Source of the DNA: Vicinamibacterales bacterium
GTDB taxonomy: Bacteria > Acidobacteriota > Vicinamibacteria > Vicinamibacterales > UBA8438
Reading direction: 5' to 3'
Assembly (NCBI GenBank): GCA_029940535.1
Contig: JAPYUM010000004.1
Span: 24,296-88,295, forward strand
Length of the DNA stretch: 64,000 nucleotides
Below, piece after piece: positions 10,079-22,424 of this stretch. Position 1 is the stretch's first letter; each line of letters begins with the position of its first letter. The translations under genes were made by a program, and so were the position numbers. The notes beneath the pieces are model-generated. The model was not told where the DNA came from. It worked only from the letters and a program-made list of their open reading frames with translations, and searched no databases.

Positions 10079-12049
10079 GTGACACGGTATGTGGTCGTCG
10101 GCACCGCGGGTCATATCGATCATGGGAAGAGCGCGCTCGTCAAGGCCTTGACGGGGACGGATCCCGATCGGCTCAAGGAGGAGAAGTCTCGAGGTATCAC
10201 CATCGATTTGGGGTTCGCGCATCTTGACGGCGGCGACACACAGCTGGCGTTTGTTGATGTGCCAGGCCATGAGCGGTTCGTCAAGAACATGCTGGCCGGG
10301 GCGAGTGGCGTGGACGGCGTCCTCTTGGTGGTGGCGGCCGACGAGTCGGTCATGCCGCAGACTCGCGAGCATTTCGACATCTGTCGACTGCTCGGCGTGT
10401 CCGGAGGCGTCATCGCGCTGACCAAGGCGGACCTGGTCGATGCGGAGACGGTCGAACTGGTGAGTATGGAAACCGCGGAGTTGGTGTCCGGCTCATTTCT
10501 CGCCGATGCGCCGGTGGTGCCAGTGTCAGCCAAGACCGGAGCGGGCCTGGCCGACCTGAGGGCGGCGCTCCTCGAGATGGCCCGACGAGCCGGTCGACGG
10601 CCAACCGACGGACCGGTGCGGTTGCCGATAGACCGTGCGTTTTCCGTCAAGGGATTTGGCACGGTGGTGACGGGCACGCTCGTGTCCGGTCGGATGACGG
10701 CCGGCACCGCCCTGCGAGTGCTGCCGGCTGGACGAGACATCAAGATCCGTGGGTTGCAGGTCCACGGGGTATCGCAGTCGGCTGCGGTGGCCGGACAACG
10801 CGTGGCGGCGAATCTGTCAGGGGTCGAGGTGGCGGAGATCGCGCGTGGCGATACCGCCGTCACGCCGGGGCGTTTCGATGCCACCAGGCGTCTGGATGCG
10901 CTACTCGATCTGCTTCCGGCCGCGCGTCGCCTGCGGCATGGGGCGCGGGTGCGCTTTCATCAGGGAACCAGTGAAGTGCTGGGTCGTGTCGCGATCGGGC
11001 CCCTGGTCGATCGTTCCGGCGCGTCCGCCGAGCCGGGCGACGACGACGAGCATGAGGACGCGCCCGGAGCGCTGCAACCCGGGGGCCGTGCCTTCGTGCG
11101 GTTGCGACTCGAGTCACCGGCGGTGTTGACCCGCGGCGACCGGTTCATTCTCCGCGCGTACTCGCCCCCGCTCACCATTGCCGGCGGGCTCGTGATTGAC
11201 CCGCAGCCGCCGCGCGGGGGGATGCGCACCGCGGCGGGGCGCCGACGTCTCGAACGATTGCGCGTCGGTCTGGGAGCGGAGGAGGCCGGCGAGGACGAAG
11301 CGGTCACCTTGCTGGTCGGTGAGCGCGGTATCGCCGGCATTCCCGTGGCGGAGCTACTCACCCGAGCTGGTCTGCGTACGGACACCGCGGATGGGCTGAT
11401 CGACCAGCTCGAGTCGGCCGGCACGATTCGACGAATCGCCGGTCTCGTGGTCGATACCGCCGCGTTGTCGGCGGTCGCCGAGCGTCTCGTGGCGCTGGTG
11501 ACCGCGTACCACGCGGAACAGCCGTTGAGTGAGGGCGCCCCCCGCGAGGAGGTGCGCGAGCGGCTGTTTCGCCAGGCGGACCCTGCGGTGTTCGACGCCG
11601 TCATCAAGGACCTGGTGCAGGCCGGGCGTGTGGTGGCACGCGATCGGTTGGCGCTGGCGAGCCACCAGGTGACGTTGTCACCGGAAGAGGCACGGATCAG
11701 CGAGGCGGTGCAGGTCTTGCTGGCGGATGCGGGGTTGTCACCTCCAGCGGTCGCGCTCGTGCCTGGCCAACTCGGGTGCGATCCAGATCCGCTCGACCGG
11801 GTCTTGCGTTGGCTGGTGCGTGAGGCCACCGTGGTCAGGGTGGGGGCGTTAGTGTTCGATGCCTTGGCGCTCGACGGCCTGAAACAGGATATCCGACAGA
11901 TGGAGACGGTCGAGCAGCCGGCGCGTATCGACGTCGGCACGTTCAAGGAACGTTACGGGGTCAGCCGAAAGTTTGCGATCCCACTGCTCGAGTATTTGGA
12001 CCGGGAGCGCGTGACGAGGCGCATGGGGCAATACCGGATCGTGCTATGA
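10079..12049 (+). CDS. selB: Selenocysteine-specific translation elongation factor SelB
   Basis: 656 aa; [62 protein letters not shown]-terminal winged-helix repeats. Confidence 0.95.
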   Translation: MTRYVVVGTAGHIDHGKSALVKALTGTDPDRLKEEKSRGITIDLGFAHLDGGDTQLAFVDVPGHERFVKNMLAGASGVDGVLLVVAADESVMPQTREHFDICRLLGVSGGVIALTKADLVDAETVELVSMETAELVSGSFLADAPVVPVSAKTGAGLADLRAALLEMARRAGRRPTDGPVRLPIDRAFSVKGFGTVVTGTLVSGRMTAGTALRVLPAGRDIKIRGLQVHGVSQSAAVAGQRVAANLSGVEVAEIARGDTAVTPGRFDATRRLDALLDLLPAARRLRHGARVRFHQGTSEVLGRVAIGPLVDRSGASAEPGDDDEHEDAPGALQPGGRAFVRLRLESPAVLTRGDRFILRAYSPPLTIAGGLVIDPQPPRGGMRTAAGRRRLERLRVGLGAEEAGEDEAVTLLVGERGIAGIPVAELLTRAGLRTDTADGLIDQLESAGTIRRIAGLVVDTAALSAVAERLVALVTAYHAEQPLSEGAPREEVRERLFRQADPAVFDAVIKDLVQAGRVVARDRLALASHQVTLSPEEARISEAVQVLLADAGLSPPAVALVPGQLGCDPDPLDRVLRWLVREATVVRVGALVFDALALDGLKQDIRQMETVEQPARIDVGTFKERYGVSRKFAIPLLEYLDRERVTRRMGQYRIVL

Positions 12050-12190
12050 GGCGACTTCGCCGTCGCCAGGTGCCTCCGTCTTTGCCAACGATGGTGTCTG
12101 TCGGTAGACTAAAATAACCACCGGGGCGTGTGTGATCCGAGGCGATCGGCGAATACTCGATGGCGGCGCGCCGGTGATGCGAGGGTAGGT

Positions 12191-12649
12191 ATGAGCGACG
12201 AAGAGCGACAGAGTTTTACGGTTGGGGTCTTCCAGGATACAGAGTGGGCGGAACGCGGACTGGAGGCGCTGGCGAAGGAGGGGTTCCCGTCTGAGTCCCT
12301 GTCGATGATCAGCAAAGAATCGCCTGAGGCCTCGGCGCTGTTCCAGCGCACATTCGCGGTCGACGGCACGGCGTTGGACATCGTCCGGATCGGCCCGGTC
12401 GTGGCTCACGGACCACTTCTGGGCACACTGCAGGGGCGTTCGCGTGATCTGGACACGTCCGGTGTCTCGGCGACGATGCGTCGCGCTGGTTTTCAAACGC
12501 ATGACGGGTTTATTTTCGAAACCCTGACCGCGCGTGGCGGCGTGCTGGTTGCCGTGCACAGCGAACCGCGCGCGGCCGACGCACTGGCCGTGATGTTTGC
12601 GTATGGTGGCGGCAATGCGGCTATAGGGGCGTGGGCAGGACGAGTCTAA
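12191..12649 (+). CDS. Conserved hypothetical protein (resembles general stress protein 17M/YflT-like domain)
   Basis: MSDEERQSFTVGVFQDTEWAERGLEALAKEGFPSESLSMISKE...; inner start of ORF 12128-12649. Confidence 0.55.
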   Translation: MSDEERQSFTVGVFQDTEWAERGLEALAKEGFPSESLSMISKESPEASALFQRTFAVDGTALDIVRIGPVVAHGPLLGTLQGRSRDLDTSGVSATMRRAGFQTHDGFIFETLTARGGVLVAVHSEPRAADALAVMFAYGGGNAAIGAWAGRV

Positions 12650-12829
12650 ACGGCTCCCTCTGACGTCTGACTACGTGGTGCGGCCTGAACCAGTGGTGGA
12701 GGGCGGGTGACTTCGACACGGAAGACGGGCATCGGTGTAGCCCAGGGAGGTCAGTCAGGACCACCGGGGCTGTAGCTAGGTTCGTGCACAAAGTCCGCAA
12801 TCTGTTGATACAGTGTTAGTTCGGGGTCA

Positions 12830-12858
12830 GGGTGCCCCAAACGCCCGGCCGGGCACCC
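12830..12858. other. Stem-loop upstream of tonB-family gene
   Basis: GGGTGCCC (12830-12837) / GGGCACCC (12851-12858), perfect 8-bp inverted repeat, 13-nt loop. Confidence 0.45.
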
Positions 12859-12924
12859 CGATTGCAGCGTGTGTGTTCGACAGTCGGTGACGAGAACGCA
12901 GTAATTAGGAAGGGAGCGCGTCGC

Positions 12925-13944
12925 GTGAACGGCCTGGACCTCGGACCCGTACGGTTTGCTCCCGGGGCGTCGTACACGCCGCCCGCGCGTCGGGGGCGCA
13001 AGCGGCGCGGGGCTGGGGCGTTGCGGGCTGCGATGCAGGTCGCCACCACCGATGTTGCGGCCGGGGCCTGGCTCTCGATCCATCCAGACGGCGGGGCGTC
13101 GTATACGCCACTGCTCTCCGTCCAGCCCGAGCGTGTGCGCGGTGCGCTCGGCGCGTCTCTCGCGAGTCATGCCGTGCTTGTGCTCTTTTTCTTCTTGGCG
13201 CTGCGCGCGGCACCGCCTGAGGAGATTATTGTCGCGATCGAGCGGGTCCCCTACGACAGCATTGTCTGGATTTCCCAAGAAGGTCCTGGCGGGGGCGGTG
13301 GGGGCGGCGGCAACGAGTCGTTGGAGATGCCGCGCGAGGTCGAAGTTGAGGGGGCGGATGACATCAACATTCCGATCGAAGAGCCGGAGGAGTTTGTCGC
13401 GCCACCGGAAATCGCTCCTGAGCCAGAGGAGATTCCGCTCGAAGCGCAGAACACCATTCGACTCTCTGCCGTCCCGATGGCCGCCGCCCCAAGGACGCGG
13501 ACCGGGGTGCTGCAGGGGTTGATGGCCCGGTCTCTCGATTCGGCTGGCAGCGGGACGGGTGGCGGCGCGGGAGAGGGCGCTGGCGGCGGGATCGGTCCGG
13601 GACAGGGCGACGGGCTTGGTCCTGGGACGGGTGGAGGATCGGGCGGAGGCCCTTACCGCCCCGGCAACGGGGTTGAGACCCCACAACCGCTGAATCAGGT
13701 GCGACCGAATTACACCTCGGAGGCGATGCGGGCGAAAATCCAGGGCGAGGTCGTCATCGAGGCAGTCGTCTTGCCGGACGGCACCGTGGGCGATGTCAAG
13801 GTCGTGCGTTCACTAGACACCAACTTTGGCCTGGACCAAGAGGCTCTGAAGGCCGCGCGTCAATGGCGGTTCAGGCCGGGCACCAGGTTCGGTGAACCCG
13901 TGGCCGTGCTCGTGACCATTGCGTTGACCTTTACCTTGCGGTGA
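12925..13944 (+). CDS. TonB-family energy transducer with Gly-rich linker
   Basis: Single TM segment, Gly-rich linker, TonB C-terminal domain VRPNYTSEAMRAKIQGEVVIEAVVLPDGTVGDVKVVRSLD...ALKAARQWRFRPG. Start uncertain (GTG 12925 or ATG 13033). Confidence 0.88.
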   Translation: MNGLDLGPVRFAPGASYTPPARRGRKRRGAGALRAAMQVATTDVAAGAWLSIHPDGGASYTPLLSVQPERVRGALGASLASHAVLVLFFFLALRAAPPEEIIVAIERVPYDSIVWISQEGPGGGGGGGGNESLEMPREVEVEGADDINIPIEEPEEFVAPPEIAPEPEEIPLEAQNTIRLSAVPMAAAPRTRTGVLQGLMARSLDSAGSGTGGGAGEGAGGGIGPGQGDGLGPGTGGGSGGGPYRPGNGVETPQPLNQVRPNYTSEAMRAKIQGEVVIEAVVLPDGTVGDVKVVRSLDTNFGLDQEALKAARQWRFRPGTRFGEPVAVLVTIALTFTLR

Positions 13945-13992
13945 CGTACCGCGGCTGACAGGCGAGCACACGCCACTCAACACGGAAGCGGT

Positions 13993-14032
13993 AAAAAAAC
14001 GTGGGGGGTGCCCCGGTGGTGCCCGCCCCTCT
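13993..14032 (-). terminator. Putative intrinsic terminator for groSL
   Basis: On the minus strand a G/C-rich GGGGCGGGCACCACCGGGGCACCCCCC segment is followed by ACG and a T7 run (A-run 13993-13999 on +). Confidence 0.45.
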
Positions 14033-14062
14033 TGTCGTCCGACGAGCCGGCGGCACGCCTGT

Positions 14063-15730
<1,668 letters not shown>

Positions 15731-15805
15731 TTATGAAAGGGTTATCCGCCGCGACTTCACTCCAGCGCTGGGTCTCGTCTCGGCTGAAACAGGTCCTGGT
15801 GCTTG

Positions 15806-16102
15806 TTACTGGATGACGCCCAATACCTCGTCCTCGCGCATGATCAAATACTCCTCGCCGTCGAGCTTGATCTCCTGGCCCGAGTACTTCCCGAAGAGGA
15901 TGGTGTCGCCTTCCTTGACGTCCATCGGCGCGAGGCCGCCATCGTCCTTGACCTTGCCCTTGCCCGCCGCCATGACCTTGCCCTGCTGGGGCTTTTCCTT
16001 GGCCGTGTCCGGGATGATGATCGAGCCGACGTGCTCGTCTCCTTCTTCATCCAGACGCAGGACGATGATTCGGTCGTGCAGCGGTCGTACTTTGATTGCC
16101 AT
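15806..16102 (-). CDS. groS: 10 kDa co-chaperonin GroES
   Basis: [49 protein letters not shown]... Confidence 0.98.
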   Translation of the reverse strand: MAIKVRPLHDRIIVLRLDEEGDEHVGSIIIPDTAKEKPQQGKVMAAGKGKVKDDGGLAPMDVKEGDTILFGKYSGQEIKLDGEEYLIMREDEVLGVIQ

Positions 16103-16170
16103 GGTGTGTCCGACTCCCTTGAGTTGTTGATGAAAGGCCCCTCGAGCAAGGGGCGTGACCAGAGTTTGCA

Positions 16171-16197
16171 TTAGCACTCTCTGCAGTCGAGTGCTAA
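16171..16197 (-). promoter_or_regulatory. CIRCE operator (HrcA binding site) upstream of groSL
   Basis: TTAGCACTC-N9-GAGTGCTAA, perfect consensus inverted repeat. Confidence 0.97.
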
Positions 16198-16226
16198 TTC
16201 TATCGAGCGGGCGCGAAAACTGTCAA
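16197..16226 (-). promoter_or_regulatory. groSL sigma70-type promoter
   Basis: Minus strand TTGACA (16226-16221), 18-nt spacer, TAGAAT (16202-16197), abutting CIRCE. Confidence 0.7.
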
Positions 16227-16254
16227 CTCGCGCGGTCGGCCCGGGACGGTGCCG

Positions 16255-16464
16255 TCAGCCGGTGCGCTTGAGACGGTACTCGGTCACCTTCCGGCTGAGG
16301 GTATTGCGGTGCAGTCCGATCATCTTCGCGGCGCGGCCGACCTTGCCCTCTGAGCGGGCCAGGGCGCGGCTGATGAACCGGCGTTCGAACTCTTGGCGCG
16401 CATCGTCGTACCGGATGCCCTTCGCCACCATCTCGTCCACCAATCGGTTCAGCTCGTCGCGCAC
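16255..16464 (-). CDS. Fis-family helix-turn-helix protein
   Basis: VRDELNRLVDEMVAKGIRYDDARQEFERRFISRALARSEGKVGRAAKMIGLHRNTLSRKVTEYRLKRTG; GTG start at 16464. Confidence 0.8.
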   Translation of the reverse strand: MRDELNRLVDEMVAKGIRYDDARQEFERRFISRALARSEGKVGRAAKMIGLHRNTLSRKVTEYRLKRTG

Positions 16465-16493
16465 TGTGGATCCCCCGTCACACCTGGGCTCGT

Positions 16494-17429
16494 CTACTGC
16501 AACTCCTGGCCTGTCAGGAGACGGTATGCCTCGAGATACTTCTCGCGGGTCTTGGCGATGACGGCATCCGGGAGCACGGGCGCCGGCGGTTGCCGGTTCC
16601 ACTGCACCGCATCCAAGTGATCGCGAACGAACTGTTTGTCGAAACTGGGTTGGGCCTGGTCGGGTCGATAGGTGTCCTTCGGCCAGAAGCGCGACGAGTC
16701 CGACGTGAGTGTTTCGTCGATCAGGATGAGCTCATCGCCGTCTTCAAGGTCGGCCGCGTCCTCGTGACCGGCCGCACGTATGAGGCCAAATTCGAACTTG
16801 GTGTCGGCCACGATGATGCCGCACGATTCCGCGTGCGCCGCGCCATGCGCGTAGAGCGCGAGCGTCAGTTCCCGAAGCCGCGCCATCAGTTTCGGGCCGA
16901 CCAGTTCGGCGGCCTCGGCCGCGCTGATGTTCTCGTCGTGACCGCTGGTCGCCTTGGTGGCTGGCGTGAAGATCGGTGCCGGCAATCGATCCGACTGTCG
17001 CAAGCCGTTCGGGAGCGCGACTCCGCACACCGACCGGGAACGCTGGTAATCCACCCAGCCAGAGCCGGCCAGGTACCCACGAGCGACACACTCGACGGGA
17101 ATCGGCTCGGTGCGGCGCACCAGCATGGAGCGCCCACGGAGGACATCGCCGTGTGGCAGACACGCGCCCGGGTAATCCTCGGGCGTCGTGGACACCAGAT
17201 GGTTCGGCACGATGTCTCCCGTGCGCGCAAACCAGAACGCCGACAGCTGGGTCAGGACCTTGCCCTTGTCCGGGATCATCGACCCCAACACCACGTCGTA
17301 GGCGGAGATCCTGTCGGTGGCCACCATAAGGAGGTGGTCGTCGACGGTGTACATGTCGCGTACTTTGCCGCGTCGGTGAAGGGTAAGACCGTGGAGGGCC
17401 GTTTCGAATAAGGGAACTGCAGACGTCAC
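16494..17429 (-). CDS. purC: Phosphoribosylaminoimidazole-succinocarboxamide synthase
   Basis: 311 aa; RRGKVRDMYTVDDHLLMVATDRISAYDVVLGSMIPDKGKVLTQLSAFWF. Confidence 0.96.
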   Translation of the reverse strand: MTSAVPLFETALHGLTLHRRGKVRDMYTVDDHLLMVATDRISAYDVVLGSMIPDKGKVLTQLSAFWFARTGDIVPNHLVSTTPEDYPGACLPHGDVLRGRSMLVRRTEPIPVECVARGYLAGSGWVDYQRSRSVCGVALPNGLRQSDRLPAPIFTPATKATSGHDENISAAEAAELVGPKLMARLRELTLALYAHGAAHAESCGIIVADTKFEFGLIRAAGHEDAADLEDGDELILIDETLTSDSSRFWPKDTYRPDQAQPSFDKQFVRDHLDAVQWNRQPPAPVLPDAVIAKTREKYLEAYRLLTGQELQ

Positions 17430-17793
17430 GGAGAGCCTCTCACGGTCGACGGGAGCGCCTGGCAGCCTGGGACGACACCCGGTGCTGCACCAGGGCTGGC
17501 TGTATTCGACCGAGAAGCAACGCCGTCAGCCGGGATGAAGCGCTCGTCGAATGTGGCGGGGTTGTCACAACGGGCTGCTAGCTTACAGAACACTCGCTCA
17601 GGCGGCAAGAGCGAATGTGCTCGGAGTGCACCATGACGTCGTTGTAGTACAGTCGTCGGAGCTTGAACAATCGCATCCCTGAGCCGGCGGTCTTCCACCG
17701 ACAGGGCGGGCGTCCTGTCCCGTTCCGGAGCTGGTCGCAAGAGACGAGTGCCGATGGTGGCTGAGTGCCCCCTGCGCGCCATCGGCGTATCGC

Positions 17794-18888
17794 ATGCGTG
17801 ATTACCTGCGCACCGCAGCCGTCATCGGGCTGACGGTGGGGCTCATGGCGTTCTTCTTGCGCAACGCGGATCTGTCGTCCGTGTGGTCTGAGATTCGGCG
17901 AGCTCGGCTGGACCTGCTTGTGGCGTCAGTCCTCACGATTGCGCTGTCGTATGTCATTCGGATCCGGCGGTGGCAGCTGCTGTTGGCCCCCATCGGTCAG
18001 GTGGGGTTTGGTTCCGCCGGCCGTGCCACGGTCATTGGGTTTGCCACGAACGCCGTGTTGCCCGGCCGGCTGGGCGAGGCGCTGCGACCGTATCTGCTGG
18101 CGCGGGGTGAACGTCTCAGCACCAGCGCCACGATTGCCACAATCGTCCTGGAGCGGGTGACGGACCTGATCACCGTGGTTGCGCTTCTTGGTGTGTTCCT
18201 CCTGTTTTTCAGTGATGGTCTGCTGCAGACCGACGACCAGGTCCTCGTAGCACTCAGAGGTGGTGGCGCGCTCGCGGCGCTCGGCGCGGCGGCTGCCTTG
18301 GCGGTGATCGTGTTCGCCGCTCGGACGCCAGACCGGCTCGGCGCGGTCGTGGCCTGGGCGCTGCCGGATCGCTTCGGCGACCGTGTCCGTGCCGCGCTCA
18401 CTCACTTTGGCGACGGACTCGGTGTCGCCCGTCAGCCGACCCGACTGGCCGTTGTCCTCGCCTGGTCGCTCGCGCTGTGGTTGTGTGTCTGTGCGTCTGC
18501 CTGGTATGTGTGTCACGCGTTTGGCATCGGGCTCCCCGCGAGTGGGTCGCTCGTGGTGATGGTGATGATGGTGCTGGGCGTGGCGGTGCCCACACCAGCC
18601 GGCGCCGGTGGGTTTCACGCGGCCTTTCAGCTGGGGGTGACGAGTTTCTACGGTGCGCCGACCGACGCTGCCGTCGGGGCCGCTCTGATACTCCACCTTG
18701 CATCGTTCGGACCGGTGACCGTGCTCGGTTTGGTGCTGATGATTCGCACCGGTTTGACGTTCCGTGGAGCGGCTGATCTGGCGTCGTCCGTCTGCGGTGA
18801 CGAGACCCCGGAACCCGCGCAGGTTGAGTCAGCCGGAAGCATCGTCAGCATTGACGCGGCCGACCCGGTAGAGCCTTCGGGCACATGA
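17794..18888 (+). CDS. Lysylphosphatidylglycerol synthase-like TM protein (UPF0104)
   Basis: Multi-TM; FATNAVLPGRLGEALRPYLLARGERLSTSATIATIVLERVTDL and PTPAGAGGFHAAFQLG motifs. Confidence 0.85.
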   Translation: MRDYLRTAAVIGLTVGLMAFFLRNADLSSVWSEIRRARLDLLVASVLTIALSYVIRIRRWQLLLAPIGQVGFGSAGRATVIGFATNAVLPGRLGEALRPYLLARGERLSTSATIATIVLERVTDLITVVALLGVFLLFFSDGLLQTDDQVLVALRGGGALAALGAAAALAVIVFAARTPDRLGAVVAWALPDRFGDRVRAALTHFGDGLGVARQPTRLAVVLAWSLALWLCVCASAWYVCHAFGIGLPASGSLVVMVMMVLGVAVPTPAGAGGFHAAFQLGVTSFYGAPTDAAVGAALILHLASFGPVTVLGLVLMIRTGLTFRGAADLASSVCGDETPEPAQVESAGSIVSIDAADPVEPSGT

Positions 18889-19000
18889 CGACACGTATTT
18901 TGATCAGGGTCCTCAGACCGAGACAGCGAGGAGGCGCCGTGGCGCAACCCGGTCTTGGGGCTGAGCCAGTCGGCCGGTCGCGCCGGCCAGGGAGACGCAC

Positions 19001-19459
19001 GTGAAGTGTCCGTTTTGTGGCCGTCTCGGAGACAAAGTCGTCGACTCCAGAGAGAGCAAGGAAGGCGAGGTCATCCGGCGTCGGCGCGAGTGTCAGGACT
19101 GCGGTCGTCGATTTACCAGCTACGAGCGGATCGATGAGATCCCGTATATGGTGGTCAAGAAAGACGGCAGTCGAGAGCGCTTCGATCGTCAGAAGGTGAC
19201 CGCCGGCATGCTCAGAGCCTGTGAGAAACGACCGGTATCGGTGGCGGCGGTCGAAGCGATCGCGGATCGCGTTGAGACGATTCTGCAGGAGCGCTCAGAG
19301 AAGGAGATCCCCACCGATGAAGTCGGTGCCTTCGTCATGCAGGAGCTGAAGCGTCTGGACAAGGTGGCGTATGTGCGCTTTGCGTCCGTCTACCGGCACT
19401 TTCGCGACATCGGGGAGTTCATGACCGAGTTGCGCGACCTGCTCGACACGAAGGAGTGA
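19001..19459 (+). CDS. nrdR: Transcriptional repressor NrdR
   Basis: [56 protein letters not shown]. Confidence 0.98.
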   Translation: MKCPFCGRLGDKVVDSRESKEGEVIRRRRECQDCGRRFTSYERIDEIPYMVVKKDGSRERFDRQKVTAGMLRACEKRPVSVAAVEAIADRVETILQERSEKEIPTDEVGAFVMQELKRLDKVAYVRFASVYRHFRDIGEFMTELRDLLDTKE

Positions 19460-20008
19460 ATGCGTCAGACGCTGAGTAAGTTGCCGGTAGTGTTGGCGCT
19501 GGTGACGGCGGCCGTGCCGGCAGCCGTGCTGGCCCAGGACGACGTGGAGATCACGACGCTGACCCGAGAAGACCATCTGCTCGTGTCGCTCGAACTGCCG
19601 GGCGCCTATAGTGACGACGTTCGGGAGGCGGTCGCCAGCGGACTCGAGACGACGTTCAGTTTCGATGTCGAACTGCGGCGGGCGGTCGCGTACTGGCCGG
19701 ACGAGACGGTCGATCGGGCTTCCATCTCGGCCAGCGTGTCACTCGACGGACTTACCGGGAGGTATCGCGTCGTGCGCACGGTAAACGGCGCGGTGGAGGA
19801 TGTGCGGGTCGTCGAGGAGGAAGGAGCGGCGCGGGAGCTGTTGACCACCATGGAACGGCTGCCGTTGTTCAGCACGCAGGATCTGGAGACCAACGGTGAC
19901 TACGACGTGCGAGTTCGTGTGGATCGCCGGCCGCGCACGTCCTGGTTTCGCTGGCCCTGGGATCGCGCAGCGGCCCTTGGTCGCGCCAGCTTTACCTTTC
20001 TACCGTAG
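19460..20008 (+). CDS. DUF4390-like secreted protein
   Basis: Signal peptide; ITTLTREDHLLVSLELPGAYSDDVREAVASGLETTFSFDVELRR; sits directly before an ntrY-like gene. Confidence 0.7.
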   Translation: MRQTLSKLPVVLALVTAAVPAAVLAQDDVEITTLTREDHLLVSLELPGAYSDDVREAVASGLETTFSFDVELRRAVAYWPDETVDRASISASVSLDGLTGRYRVVRTVNGAVEDVRVVEEEGAARELLTTMERLPLFSTQDLETNGDYDVRVRVDRRPRTSWFRWPWDRAAALGRASFTFLP

Positions 20009-20075
20009 CTCCTCGTCGGCGTCTGGGCGTCGAAACACAGGGCACTAGCCAGCTGGCTCGGACGGAGGGCGCGGC

Positions 20076-22424
20076 ATGGCCGATCAATTGCCATCCACAG
20101 ACCGGATCTTCGCGGCGCCTGGCGCCAGGCCGCCGGGCGGGCCCCAGGATAGCCCGAGGCTTGTCTTGGTCGCGATCGCCGTGGTGGTCGTCGCCTTGGT
20201 CTGGCTCGTGCGGTTGGCTCGTCGGTCCAGCGAGTTCACTCCAGACTATCTGGCGGAAGTAGTCCTCTATGCGCTGTCGGCGGCATGCGTGGTCATGCTG
20301 TTGGCCTTGGGCTTCGTGCTGGCCCGCAACCTCATCAAGATCCTTGCCGAGCGCCGTCGCGCGGTGCCATTCGCGCGCTTTCGGTCCAAGCTTGTCGCCG
20401 CCCTTGTCGGACTCACGTTGATTCCGTCGATGCTTGTGCTGATTGTCGGCAGCGAAGTGATCCGTAGCAGTGCCGAGCGCTGGTTCAGCGCCCCGATTGA
20501 TGATGTGCTGCGGTCAGCGAACGCGATCGCGCGTGGCGTCTATCAAGACCAGCAACAAGCGGCCGAGGACCGCGCCGGGCGTTTGGCGGTGCGACTGGCG
20601 GCCGTGGACCTGGCGCGGGTGCCGGAAGAAACCCTACGGGACATCGTGGCCGAGGAGCGTGCTGTCGGCGGTGGCGATGTCGTGGACATTTACGTGGTCG
20701 AGATCGACGACGAAGGAGAGGCCACCACCACACGGCTCGTCGAGGTGGCCGATCCTTTCCTGCCGCCCGGCTACCCGCGCGCCTCGGCCGACGCACTGGC
20801 GGCCAGCCTCGCGGCCGGGAACGTGGAGAGCGCGCCAGCCGAGCCACTGAGTGATGGGGCTGAACTGTTGCGTGGCGCGGCCCTCGTGCGGGCTACCGTC
20901 GACGGGCCGGTGGTGGGTGTGGTGGTGGCGAGTAATGTGCTGTCAGGCGAGCTGACCGCGCACGCCCGGCGGATCAACGGGGCGTTTGGTACCTACAACC
21001 AGTTGCGCGTGCTGACGCGACCCGTCACCGGCGTCTATCTCTCGTTCTTCTTGATGACGACCCTGATGATTCTGATTGCGGCGACCTGGCTCGGTACCTA
21101 CGTCGCCAAGCGGATTACCCGACCGGTCCTGCAGCTGGCTGAGGGCGCCAGGCAGATCGGCACCGGCCACCTCGACCATCGGATCGAGCCGGAATCGTCG
21201 GATGAGTTCGGGGGGATGGTCGAGGCGTTCAATGCGATGGCGGCCGACCTCTCGACCAGTCAGCGCAAGCTGATTCAATCGCGTGGCGATCTCGAGCACA
21301 AGACGCGCGAGACGGAACGGCGGCGACGGGATACTGAAACGATTCTCGAGCGGATCGCCACCGGCGTGGTCTCGATCGATGCGGCGGGTCGACTCACCAC
21401 CGTGAACGCGGCGGCGGCCCGGTTGCTTAGTCTCGAGGCGACGGTCATTGGTGAGCCGGCGGCCCTGATCTTCGAACGTTCGGATCTGGCTCCGTTGGGT
21501 GCCATGCTGCGCGAGGCTCGGCGGGGAGCGGTGGGACAAGCCGCGCGCGAGGTGGCCCTTGCGCGCGGAGGGCGCGAGTGTCACCTCGCGGTCGCGGCGA
21601 CGACCTTGCCGGGCGAGCGTGGCTTGGACGGCGTGGTGATGGTCTTCGACGACGTCACGCCCTTGTTTCGCGCGCAGCGGGTTGCCACCTGGCGCGACGT
21701 GGCGCGTCGGCTGGCTCACGAGATCAAGAACCCCCTCACGCCCATCCAGCTCTGTGCCGAGCGGCTGCGTCGCAACTTGGCGACCGCCGCGCCCCAGACC
21801 AGGGAACTGGTCAATGAGTGCACCTCCACCATCGTTGGCGAAGTCGAGGCGCTCAAGGGACTGGTCGATGAGTTCTCCCACTTTGCCCGTCTGCCGTCGC
21901 CCCGGGCGGTGCCGGCCGACATCAATGTGCTGCTCGCCGACACCCTGAGCCTATATGCGGGGTTGTTTGATGGCATCACGATCGAGGCGACCTATGATCC
22001 CGGTTTGCCGGTGGTTCGGTTGGATCCGGATCAAATTCAACGGGTCGTGGTCAACCTGGTGGACAACGCGGCGGCCGCGCTTGGCGGCGACCGCGGCCGC
22101 ACCTCCAGGCCAGGCGGTACTATCGGCGTTGCGACCTACCATGACGCGACGAACTATGTCGCCCGAGTGACGGTCAGCGACAACGGGCCTGGCATCGCGG
22201 AGGTCGACCGTGACAAGTTATTCTTACCCTATTTTTCGACGAAAGGTCGGGGGAGCGGTCTTGGTCTCGCCATTGTTCGGCGGATCGTTGTCGAGCACGG
22301 AGGAAGTATTCAGGTGACGGACAATCGGCCCCGAGGCACTCGTTTCTCCATCGAGCTTCCCTGCGGCGCGTCCGCGCTGGATGAGACGCCGGTTGTCGCA
22401 CCGGCCGAGGGTGAGCGGGCGTGA
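20076..22424 (+). CDS. NtrY-like sensor histidine kinase
   Basis: TM segments, HAMP, PAS, H-box ARRLAHEIKNPLTPIQLCAERLRR, VVNLVDNAAAAL, GSGLGLAIVRRIV. Confidence 0.93.
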   Translation: MADQLPSTDRIFAAPGARPPGGPQDSPRLVLVAIAVVVVALVWLVRLARRSSEFTPDYLAEVVLYALSAACVVMLLALGFVLARNLIKILAERRRAVPFARFRSKLVAALVGLTLIPSMLVLIVGSEVIRSSAERWFSAPIDDVLRSANAIARGVYQDQQQAAEDRAGRLAVRLAAVDLARVPEETLRDIVAEERAVGGGDVVDIYVVEIDDEGEATTTRLVEVADPFLPPGYPRASADALAASLAAGNVESAPAEPLSDGAELLRGAALVRATVDGPVVGVVVASNVLSGELTAHARRINGAFGTYNQLRVLTRPVTGVYLSFFLMTTLMILIAATWLGTYVAKRITRPVLQLAEGARQIGTGHLDHRIEPESSDEFGGMVEAFNAMAADLSTSQRKLIQSRGDLEHKTRETERRRRDTETILERIATGVVSIDAAGRLTTVNAAAARLLSLEATVIGEPAALIFERSDLAPLGAMLREARRGAVGQAAREVALARGGRECHLAVAATTLPGERGLDGVVMVFDDVTPLFRAQRVATWRDVARRLAHEIKNPLTPIQLCAERLRRNLATAAPQTRELVNECTSTIVGEVEALKGLVDEFSHFARLPSPRAVPADINVLLADTLSLYAGLFDGITIEATYDPGLPVVRLDPDQIQRVVVNLVDNAAAALGGDRGRTSRPGGTIGVATYHDATNYVARVTVSDNGPGIAEVDRDKLFLPYFSTKGRGSGLGLAIVRRIVVEHGGSIQVTDNRPRGTRFSIELPCGASALDETPVVAPAEGERA

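Noticed and set aside
17430-17793. Small minus-strand ORFs between purC and the UPF0104 gene
   Set aside because: Low-complexity high-GC translations without motifs or consistent start context; left as intergenic.
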